From assembly GCF_003590775.1 (NCBI RefSeq), contig NZ_QYUM01000003.1, forward strand, positions 1,242,501-1,306,500: a stretch of DNA of 64,000 nt, read 5' to 3'. Positions 34,163 through 42,806 of the stretch are shown here, one piece after another (the first letter of the stretch is position 1; each line of letters begins with the position of its first letter). A program made the position numbers and the translations under genes. The notes under the pieces are model-generated. The model was not told the origin of the DNA. It worked only from the letters and a program-made list of their open reading frames with translations, and did not search any database. The DNA comes from Sphingomonas cavernae (GTDB lineage: Bacteria; Pseudomonadota; Alphaproteobacteria; Sphingomonadales; Sphingomonadaceae).

Positions 34163-35416
34163 ATGGTACAGGCCAGCCTGAGTCCCGCAGCGCCCAAGCC
34201 GGACCACGTGTCCGATGCTCTGGTCTATGATTTCGACATCCATGCCGATCCGGAGCTGCTGGCCGATCCGCATGCGCGCATTCTCGACATGCTGCAGAGC
34301 GCGCCGCCAGTCTTCTGGACGCCGCGCAATGGCGGTGGCTGGGTCATCCTCAGCCATGCTGCGAATTATGAGGCGTCGCGCGATACCGAAACCTTCTCGA
34401 GCGAATTCGTGCCGCCGGAGCAGATGAAGGCGTTGCTCGCGTCGCTGCCGCCCGGCGCGCCGCATATTCCCCTGCCGGTTCCGATCACGCTCGATCCGCC
34501 CGAGCACACCAAATACCGCCAGCCGCTGCAAAAGGTGTTCTCGCCCAAGACGATCGCGGGGCTGCGCGACAGCATTCGCGCGCTTGCCGGGGAGCTGATC
34601 GACGCGGTCAAGGCTGACGGGCACTGCGAATTCATGTCGGCAATCGCCGAACCTCTGCCGGTCCAGGTTTTCCTCAAGATGCTTGGGCTGCCGCTCGACC
34701 GCCTTCCCGAATATCGCACGATCGTAAAGGAGCATATGGAGGCAATTGACAGCGATCGCGCGGGCTCGATGCGTCGCCTGCAGAGGATCGCGGCCGCCAT
34801 GCGCGACGTTGTGCTCGACCGGAAGGAAAACCCGCAGGACGACATTATTTCGATGCTTTGGAAGATCGAAATCGATGGCCAGCCGACGACGCTTGCGGAC
34901 ATGGAAAATTACGGCGTGCTGCTTTTTATTGCGGGGCTGGACACGGTGATGAACGGCATGGGGCTGGCCGTGCGCGGCCTGGCCATGGATCCCGAGCTTC
35001 AGCGCAAGCTGCGCGCCGACCCCAAGCTGATCGCCGAGGCGTCGGAGGAGATGCTGCGCCGTTACACCTTCACCGTTCCCATGCGGATCGTGCGCAAGGA
35101 AGTCGAACTGGCCGGCGCGAAGATGATGCCGGGCGAGACGGTCAAGCTGTTCCTTCCTGCAGCCGATCTCGACGCGAAGGAGTTCCCGCAGCCCGACAAA
35201 TATGATCTCGACCGCGAGAACAACGTCCACATCGCCTTCGGCGTCGGGCCGCACCGCTGCCTCGGTTCGCACCTCGCGCGCGTCGAGATTCAGGTGCTTT
35301 ACGAGGAAGTTCTCGCGCGCCTGCCCGAATTCCGGCTCGATCCGGAGAATCCGCCCGTCTTCCACGGCGGCCATGTGATGGGGATTGAGAGCATGAATCT
35401 GGTCTGGGACGTCTGA
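34163..35416 (+). CDS. Cytochrome P450 monooxygenase
   Basis: A 417-aa soluble class-I-type P450. The I-helix FIAGLDT holds the acid-alcohol pair (D260, T261), the ExxR is EEMLRR near 295-300, and the heme loop FGVGPHRCLGSHLAR has the thiolate ligand Cys366. It should hydroxylate a hydrophobic substrate using the divergent [3Fe-4S] ferredoxin. Its genes downstream (DUF35, thiolase-like, DUF2889, amidohydrolase) follow within a few bases, so it leads an operon. The CYP family is not assignable by eye. Confidence 0.95.
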   Translation: MVQASLSPAAPKPDHVSDALVYDFDIHADPELLADPHARILDMLQSAPPVFWTPRNGGGWVILSHAANYEASRDTETFSSEFVPPEQMKALLASLPPGAPHIPLPVPITLDPPEHTKYRQPLQKVFSPKTIAGLRDSIRALAGELIDAVKADGHCEFMSAIAEPLPVQVFLKMLGLPLDRLPEYRTIVKEHMEAIDSDRAGSMRRLQRIAAAMRDVVLDRKENPQDDIISMLWKIEIDGQPTTLADMENYGVLLFIAGLDTVMNGMGLAVRGLAMDPELQRKLRADPKLIAEASEEMLRRYTFTVPMRIVRKEVELAGAKMMPGETVKLFLPAADLDAKEFPQPDKYDLDRENNVHIAFGVGPHRCLGSHLARVEIQVLYEEVLARLPEFRLDPENPPVFHGGHVMGIESMNLVWDV

Positions 35417-35418
35417 GC

Positions 35419-35823
35419 ATGGCCTGGCAACGCTCGCGCCCCCGCCTCGACAATGAGAACCGCGCTTTCTGGACGGGCGGCGCGGAAGGCAAGCTCAACA
35501 TCATGAAGTGCAATGATTGTGGCGGATTCATCCATCCGCCACGCGAAATCTGCCGTCATTGCCAGTCGGAAAATGTTGCGCCGCATGCGGTGACGGGCAC
35601 GGGCGTTGTCGATACCTACACCGTGAATCACCAGCCCTGGGCCAAGGACATGGAAGTGCCCTTCGTCATCGCGCGCGTGGCGCTGGACGACGCCCCGGGC
35701 GTCTACCTCACGACCAACATCGTGAATTGCCCCGTCGATGCCGTCGATATCGATGACCGCGTGCGCGTCGTGTTCGAGGAACAGGATGGCATATGGTTTC
35801 CCCTGTTCGAAAAGGTGGGCTGA
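35419..35823 (+). CDS. DUF35 OB-fold protein with Zn-ribbon
   Basis: A 134-aa protein. The N-terminal Zn-ribbon has C31, C34, C45 and C48 (CNDCGGFIHPPREICRHC), followed by the OB-fold (YTVNHQPWAKDMEVPFVIARVALDD). DUF35 proteins pair with thiolase-like enzymes such as SCP-x/Ltp2; in steroid side-chain degradation such a pair forms the aldolase complex. It is two bases after the P450 stop and two bases before the thiolase-like start. Likely acts as a subunit of that enzyme. Confidence 0.88.
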   Translation: MAWQRSRPRLDNENRAFWTGGAEGKLNIMKCNDCGGFIHPPREICRHCQSENVAPHAVTGTGVVDTYTVNHQPWAKDMEVPFVIARVALDDAPGVYLTTNIVNCPVDAVDIDDRVRVVFEEQDGIWFPLFEKVG

Positions 35824-35825
35824 AC

Positions 35826-36986
35826 GTGGCGCAAGAGGCATATATCACGGGCATCGGCATGTCCGAGGTTGGCGTGCGGCTCACGCGCTCGGCGCTTGGC
35901 CTGACCCTCGATGCGGTCAAGGAAGCGATTGCGGATGCGGGGCTGACGCTCGACCAGATCGACGGTGTTGCGACTTATCCGGGCAAGATGCAAAGTTTCC
36001 TTGGCTTTTCGCCAGTCAGCTCGGATGACCTGATCGAGGTGCTCGGGCTCAAGACGCGCTGGCACATCGGCGCGGCGGAGGCGACCGCGCAGCTTGGTGC
36101 TATCACGGAGGCCGCGAATGCGGTGAAGGCGGGGCTGGCGCGCCACGTCGTCTGCTTCCGGACCGTCTATGAGGCGGCGGCGCTTGCGCGGCCCGAGGAG
36201 TTCCCGCCGCTTGAACGCCGCAAGGACGTTTCGGGTGGATCGCAATGGGTTTCGCCCTTTGGTGCCTTCTCGGCCGCCAACTGGACCGCGCAGTTCGCGA
36301 TGCGCCACATGAAGCGCTACGGCCTGACGCGCGAACAACTGGCTCAGGTCGCGCTCAACGACCATGCCAATGCCGCGCTCAATCCGCGCGCGATCGTCAA
36401 GAAGCCGCTGACGATGGACGAGTATATGTCAGCGCGGCTGATCAGCACGCCCTTCTGCCTCTATGACTGCGACCGCTTCACCGACGCCTCTACCGTCGTG
36501 ATCGTTTCTGCAGGCGATGCGCTCGACGAAATCAAGGCGACCCCGATCCGTATCGCGGCGAGCGCGGGTTCGGTTGAGCGCTATAGCTGGGATCAGGCCG
36601 AATGGGCGGGCGCCTATCCAACGGGGCGCGATCTCTGGAAGAATACCGACTACAAGCCGAAGGACGTGGATACGGTCCAGTTCTATGACGGCTTCGCCTT
36701 CCAGCCGATAACCTGGCTCGAAGGGCTCGGTTTCTGCGAAGTGGGCGAGGGCGGCCAGTTCATCGAGGGCGGCAAGCGCATCGCGCGCGACGGCGAGCTG
36801 CCGATGAACACCGGCGGCGGGCAGCTCGGCTGGGGCCGTCTGCACGGCTTCGGCTTTGCCTATGAGTCGGTGGTCCAGCTCCGCGGCGACGGTGGCGCGC
36901 GCCAGATTGCGGGCGATCCGAGGGTCGCGATAGCGACCTCGGGTGGCGGCCCGATGGCGGCAGCGCTGCTGCTGACCAGGGACTAG
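35826..36986 (+). CDS. Thiolase-fold lipid-transfer-like protein (Ltp2/SCP-x type), possible aldolase
   Basis: A 386-aa thiolase-superfamily protein starting at GTG 35826. It begins EAYITGIGMSEVGVRLTRSALGLTLDAVKEAIADAGL and has PFCLYDCDRFTDASTVVIVSAGD and MNTGGGQLGWGRLHGFGF near the C-terminus. The reactive cysteine expected near residue 90 of a true thiolase is not obvious, which fits the Ltp2 group that does retro-aldol cleavage of a beta-hydroxyacyl-CoA with a DUF35 partner. The partner lies immediately upstream. Activity is inferred. Confidence 0.83.
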   Translation: MAQEAYITGIGMSEVGVRLTRSALGLTLDAVKEAIADAGLTLDQIDGVATYPGKMQSFLGFSPVSSDDLIEVLGLKTRWHIGAAEATAQLGAITEAANAVKAGLARHVVCFRTVYEAAALARPEEFPPLERRKDVSGGSQWVSPFGAFSAANWTAQFAMRHMKRYGLTREQLAQVALNDHANAALNPRAIVKKPLTMDEYMSARLISTPFCLYDCDRFTDASTVVIVSAGDALDEIKATPIRIAASAGSVERYSWDQAEWAGAYPTGRDLWKNTDYKPKDVDTVQFYDGFAFQPITWLEGLGFCEVGEGGQFIEGGKRIARDGELPMNTGGGQLGWGRLHGFGFAYESVVQLRGDGGARQIAGDPRVAIATSGGGPMAAALLLTRD

Positions 36987-36990
36987 TCGC

Positions 36991-37734
36991 ATGGTGATCG
37001 GCGAGATCGACAAGCTGCCAGGTTTCCGCCGGCGCTTCGTCGTCTCGCCCGCCGCCGACCGCGTGACCGCCGCGGTCGAGGACGATTATCACTGCATGGC
37101 CGTCACGCTGCACCATGACGAAGCCAAGGTGACGGCGGTCAGCGCGATCATGGACCGAGCGCCGTGGACGACATGTCCCGGTGCGCCCGCGGTACTCGAG
37201 GCGACCTTCACCGGCGTCGCGCTCTCTGACGTCGCCGCGCGCGGAGAAAAGCAAGCGAATTGCACACACCTTCACGACCTTGCGGTGCTCGCCGCGGCGC
37301 ATGCGGGCGATAATGCGCCCATCCGCTACGACATACTCGCCTGCGACCCGATCGAGGGTCTTGTGGTCGCGGAGATCCGGCGTGACGGGACGCTCGTCCA
37401 CCGGATCGAGCATCGCGACGATATCGTGACCACGCCCGCCGCGATTGCAGGCACTTCGCTGTTCAAGCTGCGCGGCTGGATTGAGTCGCTGGAAGGGACG
37501 GAGCGCGAGGCTGCACGCCTGCTCCAATGGGGCACCATCCTCGCGCATGGCCGCAACATTCCGATGGAGCGCCAATCCGACGCCAGCCGGATGCCGCCCA
37601 ATTGCTACACCTTCCAGCCCGACAAGAAGGCAGTGGCGAAACGAGTCGGGAAAATTATCGACTTCGGCGAAGGATCGCTGGAGCCTCTGGACCATTTTGC
37701 TGGAGGAAGTTTCGGATCCCGCACGCTCCGGTAA
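36991..37734 (+). CDS. DUF2889 family protein
   Basis: A 247-aa protein with the motif VEDDYHCMAVTLHHDEAKVTAVSAIMDRAPWTTCPGA and KQANCTHLHDLAVLAAAHA that mark DUF2889. Function unknown; conserved histidines and cysteines (YHC, CTHLHDL) could bind a metal. It sits between the Ltp2-like and amidohydrolase genes in the P450 operon, which suggests a metabolic role. Confidence 0.85.
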   Translation: MVIGEIDKLPGFRRRFVVSPAADRVTAAVEDDYHCMAVTLHHDEAKVTAVSAIMDRAPWTTCPGAPAVLEATFTGVALSDVAARGEKQANCTHLHDLAVLAAAHAGDNAPIRYDILACDPIEGLVVAEIRRDGTLVHRIEHRDDIVTTPAAIAGTSLFKLRGWIESLEGTEREAARLLQWGTILAHGRNIPMERQSDASRMPPNCYTFQPDKKAVAKRVGKIIDFGEGSLEPLDHFAGGSFGSRTLR

Positions 37735-37780
37735 GCGGGACCGCTGACAGTCATATCTGATCCGGAGCAAGGAGAGTGCG

Positions 37781-39097
37781 ATGGAAATGAACGATATGGT
37801 GCTGATCAGCGTCGACGATCACATCTGCGAGCCGCCCACGCTTTTCGACAACCAGCTATCGGGTGACCTTCTGGCGAGCGCGCCCAGGTTCAATACCGAC
37901 GCCCACGGCAAGAACTTCTGGTCCTATCAGGGCAGCATCCGTCCCTCGGTGGGCCTGAATGCGGTCGTGGGCCGTCCGTTCGAGGAATATGGCATGGAGC
38001 CGACCTCGCTCGATCAACTCCGCGAGGGTTGTTACGACGTCCACGCGCGCATCGACGACATGGATGTGAACGGCATTGCCGCCTCAATGTGCTTCGGCAA
38101 CTCGATCGCCTTTGACGGCCAGACCTTCCACAAGGCGCCCGACAAGAAGCTCTCGCTCCGGCACATGCAGGCCTATAACGACTGGCACTACGACGAATGG
38201 TGCATGGCCTATCCGGGCCGCTTCATCCCCTTGGGCATTCTGCCGACCTGGGACATGGACGCCACCGTCGCCGAGCTTCATCGCATTGCCGACAAGGGCT
38301 TTCGCGCGATTGTGATGAACGAGAATCCCACGGTGCAGGGGCTGCCCAGCATCCATAACGACTATTGGGATCCGATGTTCAGGGCGATCGCGGATACGGA
38401 CCTGACGATCGCGCTTCACATCGGCACGGGCAATCCTGCGCCGCACGCCTCGATGGAAACGCCGATCGAGGCGTGGATCTCGACCATGCCGCTCTCGGTC
38501 TCGCAAGGGCTTGCCGACTGGCTGCAACTCGAGGAGCTGCACCTTTATCCCAATCTGCGAATATCGATTGCGGAGGGCGGGCTTGGCTGGGTGCCCTATT
38601 TCATGGAACGCGCCGACTTCTCGAACTGGCGGCACAAGGCCTGGACCCATTCGCGCTTCCAGAACATGAAGCCGAGCGAGATGGTCAAGCGGCACTTTCT
38701 GCACTGCTTCTTCGACGACAAATACGGCCTTCAGAACCTTGAGGCTGTGGGCGAGGACAACGCCGCCTATGAATGCGACTATCCGCATTCGGATTCGCTC
38801 TGGCCCGAGACGCCCGAGCATCTCTGGGAATCGGTCAGGCACCTGACCGACGCGCAGATCGACAAGGTGACGCACGGCAACGCCATACGCTGGTTCCGCT
38901 TCGACGACTTCCTGAAGCACAACCGGCGCGAGGACATGACCGTAGGTGCCTGCCGCGCGCGGGCTACGGCGAAGCATGTCGACACCGCACCCAAATCCTC
39001 GGGCGGCGCCCGCCCGACCGAGGAAACGCGGCCGGTGACTTCGGGGGATGTCATGGAGATGTTCAGGAAGCACGCGGCTGAACGCGAAGCGGCTTGA
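37781..39097 (+). CDS. Amidohydrolase-superfamily protein (ACMSD-like)
   Basis: A 438-aa TIM-barrel metal enzyme. The start SVDDHICEPPTLFDN carries the metal-binding DDH variant, LHIGTGNPAPHAS holds the middle histidine, and CDYPHSDSLWPETPEHLW the later Asp/His. This subgroup includes decarboxylases and hydrolases. GCAAGGAGAG precedes the ATG. Last gene of the P450 operon, followed by a strong hairpin. It is a paralogue of the protein at 41538-42806. Confidence 0.88.
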   Translation: MEMNDMVLISVDDHICEPPTLFDNQLSGDLLASAPRFNTDAHGKNFWSYQGSIRPSVGLNAVVGRPFEEYGMEPTSLDQLREGCYDVHARIDDMDVNGIAASMCFGNSIAFDGQTFHKAPDKKLSLRHMQAYNDWHYDEWCMAYPGRFIPLGILPTWDMDATVAELHRIADKGFRAIVMNENPTVQGLPSIHNDYWDPMFRAIADTDLTIALHIGTGNPAPHASMETPIEAWISTMPLSVSQGLADWLQLEELHLYPNLRISIAEGGLGWVPYFMERADFSNWRHKAWTHSRFQNMKPSEMVKRHFLHCFFDDKYGLQNLEAVGEDNAAYECDYPHSDSLWPETPEHLWESVRHLTDAQIDKVTHGNAIRWFRFDDFLKHNRREDMTVGACRARATAKHVDTAPKSSGGARPTEETRPVTSGDVMEMFRKHAAEREAA

Positions 39098-39099
39098 AA

Positions 39100-39133
39100 A
39101 TCAGGGCGCACGGGTGAATCCGTGCGCCCTGAT
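39100..39133. terminator. 14-bp perfect hairpin between convergent operons
   Basis: Arms 39100-39113 and 39120-39133 are perfectly complementary (14 bp, loop GTGAAT), between the amidohydrolase stop (39097) and the sulfatase stop (39164). The poly-T run is weak, but it suits a bidirectional terminator between convergent genes. Confidence 0.7.
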
Positions 39134-39163
39134 CCTATAGAATAACCAGATCGGCGCCGCTGA

Positions 39164-40720
39164 CTATTGGCCCGCCGTGTTCGCGTTCGCCAGTTTCGCC
39201 ATCGCCTTCTCGAGCGCGACATGCACGCTCAACGTGTCTGCTGCCTGGCGCGGCGGGAAGGCCTTCAGGCTCTCGAGATGCTCCTTGATGATCGGCGCAC
39301 CTGCGGTCGGCGCCCACATCTTGGCGGCGAAGAACTTGCGCCCGATATAGCCCCATTCATGGCTTTCCGGGTCCATTTTCTCCATCGGATCCATCAGCAG
39401 GTTGAAGACGTAAGGGACGCTGGGGTAGGCCTTCTCATTCCACCAGCTTCCCTCCTTCTTGACGCCGATGTGCATCTTCCACGAGCCCACGCGCACGGCC
39501 ATCAGGTCGGTTTCGTCGTAATAGAAATAATGCTTGCGCGCCGACTTGTCGGTCTTGCCGGTCCAGTGATCGAGCTGGTTATAGCCATCCAGATGCACCT
39601 TGTAGGTGACACCGTTCATCTTATGGCCTTTGAGCAAGTTGTCCTTGAGGTCCGGCAGGCCCGCCGCCGCGGCTAGAGTCACGAACAGATCCTCGTGGCT
39701 TTGCAGCGCGTTGGAGGCGCTGCCGGCGGGGATTTTTCCCGGCCACTTGATCAGGCACGGGACGCGCACGCCGCCTTCCCAGGTCGTGCCTTTTTCGCCG
39801 CGGAACGGCGCATAGCCGCCATCCGGCCACAGCATCAGCTCATTGCCATTGTCGGTCGAGTAGATGACGATGGTGTCCTCCTCGAGCCCCAGCTCCTTCA
39901 GTTTGGCGAGCAATTGCCCGACCTGGTCGTCGTGCTCGAGCATCTTGGCGCGAACGACGTCTTCCTCGGCGCGGCCTTCGTCCACTGCCTTTTGCACATA
40001 TTTCTGCTGTGGGTGGGAGTAGATGTGGATCGCGGTGGTGTTGAACCAGCAGAACCAGGGTTTGTCGTCCTTGCCGACGCGGTCGAGCCAATCGAGCGTC
40101 TTTTCCACCACCTCGCCGTCGAACGTCTCCATGCGCTTGCGGGTGAGCATGCCGGTATTCTCGATCTTCTGCTTGCCGCGCTTGCCGAAGACGCCGTCCT
40201 CCGTCGGATCATCCTTGTCGGTAGCCCAGGCATGAAACGTCCCGCGCGGGCCGAACGTCTTGGTGTAGTCTGGGTTCTTCTGTCCCGGATAGTCGAGCTC
40301 TTCGGGCTGCTCCTCCGCATTGAGATGATAGAGGTTGCCGAACCATTCGTCGAAACCATGGACGGTCGGGAAGAACTCGTTGCGGTCGCCGAGGTGATTC
40401 TTGCCGAACTGTGCGGTCGCGTAGCCTTCGTTTTTCAACACCTCGGCGAGCGTCGGATCTTCCTTCTGGATGCCGAGCTTGGAGCCGGGTTGTCCGATCG
40501 TGGTCATGCCGGTGCGAATGGGCAACTGGCCCATGATGAAGGCAGCGCGGCCGGCGGTGCAGCTCGGCTGGCCATAATGATCGGTGAAGATGCAGCCGTC
40601 CCTGGCGATGCTGTCGATGTTGGGCGTTCGGCCCATCATGCCGTGGGTATAGGCACCGACATTCCACATGCCGATATCATCACCCCAGATCACGAGAATA
40701 TTCGGCTTTCCCTTAGGCAT
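39164..40720 (-). CDS. Arylsulfatase
   Basis: A 518-aa type-I sulfatase. The cysteine motif SCTAGRAA gives C54, to be converted to formylglycine (C-x-[AP]-x-R). The metal-binding Asp pair is at D14-D15 (IWGDDIG), and TDNGNELMLWPDGG is another conserved site. No signal peptide is visible, so it is likely cytoplasmic. It should release sulfate from an organic sulfate ester. A formylglycine-generating enzyme is not in the window. Its 158-bp upstream gap has a TATATA element on the minus strand and may hold its own promoter. Confidence 0.93.
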   Translation of the reverse strand: MPKGKPNILVIWGDDIGMWNVGAYTHGMMGRTPNIDSIARDGCIFTDHYGQPSCTAGRAAFIMGQLPIRTGMTTIGQPGSKLGIQKEDPTLAEVLKNEGYATAQFGKNHLGDRNEFFPTVHGFDEWFGNLYHLNAEEQPEELDYPGQKNPDYTKTFGPRGTFHAWATDKDDPTEDGVFGKRGKQKIENTGMLTRKRMETFDGEVVEKTLDWLDRVGKDDKPWFCWFNTTAIHIYSHPQQKYVQKAVDEGRAEEDVVRAKMLEHDDQVGQLLAKLKELGLEEDTIVIYSTDNGNELMLWPDGGYAPFRGEKGTTWEGGVRVPCLIKWPGKIPAGSASNALQSHEDLFVTLAAAAGLPDLKDNLLKGHKMNGVTYKVHLDGYNQLDHWTGKTDKSARKHYFYYDETDLMAVRVGSWKMHIGVKKEGSWWNEKAYPSVPYVFNLLMDPMEKMDPESHEWGYIGRKFFAAKMWAPTAGAPIIKEHLESLKAFPPRQAADTLSVHVALEKAMAKLANANTAGQ

Positions 40721-40878
40721 CGCTTTTCTCCAAAAGTCAGGCAGACCGATGGAGATTAGGCGGGGGGCGGAGCAGGGGCTATCGGGCCAAACCCTGGAGG
40801 TTGCCGGGAAAACCCCCTATATAGCAATTCAGTCGCTGACCATTGTCCGACACAGGCAGGGCCATCGCAGAACTTGGC

Positions 40879-41505
40879 CTAATACAGCGCGTCCTTGTAG
40901 GAATGCTCCAGCGCTGCCTCGGTCCTGCGGACAGCTTCCTCGTCGGGAACACGCTGCGACGCGAATTGGCGAGCGGCGATCGAGCGGGTTTCACCGCTCC
41001 ACGCCTCGGGTTGCCACAGCTTCGACCGGATCAACGCTTTGCCGCAGTGGAAGAAGCATTCCTTCACTTCAACATAGGTGTAGAGAAGCGCGGGCTTTCC
41101 ACCGACCTGCATCCGTTCGAGCACCGCCGGATCGTTGTGGAGCGTCGCCACGCCCTTCACGCGAAGCGTTTCGCGCTGGTTGGGGACGACGAAGATCAGC
41201 CCGATCTGGCCATTGTCCAGAATGTTCCTGAAGCCGAAGGTCAGCCGGTTGCCGAGGCGTTCGGGGATGAGGAGGTTGCCGTCCCCATCGATCTCGACAA
41301 AGCCTTCGGGATCACCCTTTGGCGAGACGTCGACATGCCCGTTGGCGTCGATCGTGGCGATAAAAATAAGGGGAGAACGCGCGATGAATGACTTCATCGC
41401 GCTGTTCAGTTGGGGACCCACCTTCGCCCTGACGAACTCCATCGGTTCCCCGATGACGCGCTCGAGCGAAGGCAGGTCTCTTATCCGGTAGTCATCCTGT
41501 GGCAT
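40879..41505 (-). CDS. Pyridoxamine 5'-phosphate oxidase-family flavin protein
   Basis: A 208-aa split-barrel protein: FIATIDANGHVDVSPKGDPEGFVEIDGDGNLLIPERLGNRL is the FMN/F420-binding opening of this family, GQIGLIFVVPNQRETLRVKGVATL the middle. Family members reduce or oxidise small molecules; function here is unknown. Between the sulfatase and an amidohydrolase on the same strand. Confidence 0.86.
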   Translation of the reverse strand: MPQDDYRIRDLPSLERVIGEPMEFVRAKVGPQLNSAMKSFIARSPLIFIATIDANGHVDVSPKGDPEGFVEIDGDGNLLIPERLGNRLTFGFRNILDNGQIGLIFVVPNQRETLRVKGVATLHNDPAVLERMQVGGKPALLYTYVEVKECFFHCGKALIRSKLWQPEAWSGETRSIAARQFASQRVPDEEAVRRTEAALEHSYKDALY

Positions 41506-41537
41506 CCTGCGACCCCACGTACAAGGTCCGCTCGCCC

Positions 41538-42806
41538 TCAGATGGGCAGGTTGTAGAGCTTTACCGCGTTGTCCTGCAGGACCTTCTTCTGGATCGTCCG
41601 GTCATAGCCGCCGAGCACGTCCACCAGATGCTCCTGCACGCCCGGATAGAGCGAGGTCGGGTGCGGGAAGTCGGTTTCGAACATCACCTTGTCGACGCCG
41701 ATGGTCTCGAGGAGCTGCTTGGGCGCGATCTTCTCGAACCAGAAGGTGACCCAGAAATGGTCGGCGAAATATTCGAACGGCCGCTTGTGGAGCAGACCCT
41801 TCTTGATCGGCAGCATCTCGTTGAACTGGTGTTCCAGCGCTTCGAGCGCGAAAGGCACCCAGCCCGCGCCGCTTTCGATGAGCCCGATCTTGAGCTTGGG
41901 ATGGCGGTCGAGACGGCCCGATACCATCCAGTTGCCGAGCGTCGCCGCGTTGCCGATCGAGAACATCGTCGCGACCACCGACAGCGTCTGCTCGAAGCCG
42001 AAGCCTTCCCAGGTCAGCGTGTTGGGATCGATCGCCGCGTTGAGGTGGAAGTTTAGCGGCGTGCCCGAAGCTTCGCACATCTCGAGGAACGGGGTCCAGT
42101 AATCGTGCATGAAGCTGGGCACGCCGACGCGCTCGGGCGTGTCGGGAAGGACGAAGCCTTTGAGGCCCATGTCGATGCAGCGCCGCGCTTCCTTTTCGAG
42201 CTCCTTCTGATCCCAAAACGGAAGGTGCGCCATGTTGAAGATGCGCTGGCCGGACACCTGCTGATATTCGGCCGAGGCATCGTTGTACATCTGCACGATG
42301 GCGAGCGCGAGTTCGGGATCGCCGAGCGACATCAGCGAACCGGCCTGAGTGACGCCCGAATTCTGGAAGCCGATCTGGGCATAGACGCCCATGTCGTCCA
42401 TCGCCTGCAGCCGCTCCTTGATGCGGTGTCCACCCGGGTGCGCCTGTTCGAGCTTGGGGAAGGCGAGCCGGCCCAGCAGCTTGTTGTTATCCTTGCGGAT
42501 GACGTTTCCGCCCATCGAGCCGAAATTGCGATCACCGACATACCAGCGTTCGACACCGTCGGTGTCGAGCTTCACATAGGGCACCTTGTCCTTGAACTTT
42601 GCCGGCGCGCGCGACGTGAAGAGGTCGGGCGCCTCGGTGATGTGCGTGTCGGTATCGACGATCTTGATGCCCTCGAACATCGGGTTCAGGCCACCCGATT
42701 GCGAGGCATAGTCGACTTCGCGGATCACGCCGCCTTCGGTATAACCTTCCGCCGACCAGTATTTGCGCGCGTTGCTGGCCATTTCCTTGGCGTCGTTATC
42801 AGCCAT
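41538..42806 (-). CDS. Amidohydrolase-superfamily protein (ACMSD-like)
   Basis: A 422-aa TIM-barrel protein. KIVDTDTHITEAPDLF is the N-terminal metal motif, GAGWVPFALEALEHQF and TDFPHPTSLYPGVQEHL match the C-terminal half of its paralogue at 37781. The ATG at 42806 is preceded by GGAGAA. Its start overlaps the IclR gene stop by 8 bp. Decarboxylase, hydrolase or ring-opening roles are possible. Confidence 0.88.
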   Translation of the reverse strand: MADNDAKEMASNARKYWSAEGYTEGGVIREVDYASQSGGLNPMFEGIKIVDTDTHITEAPDLFTSRAPAKFKDKVPYVKLDTDGVERWYVGDRNFGSMGGNVIRKDNNKLLGRLAFPKLEQAHPGGHRIKERLQAMDDMGVYAQIGFQNSGVTQAGSLMSLGDPELALAIVQMYNDASAEYQQVSGQRIFNMAHLPFWDQKELEKEARRCIDMGLKGFVLPDTPERVGVPSFMHDYWTPFLEMCEASGTPLNFHLNAAIDPNTLTWEGFGFEQTLSVVATMFSIGNAATLGNWMVSGRLDRHPKLKIGLIESGAGWVPFALEALEHQFNEMLPIKKGLLHKRPFEYFADHFWVTFWFEKIAPKQLLETIGVDKVMFETDFPHPTSLYPGVQEHLVDVLGGYDRTIQKKVLQDNAVKLYNLPI

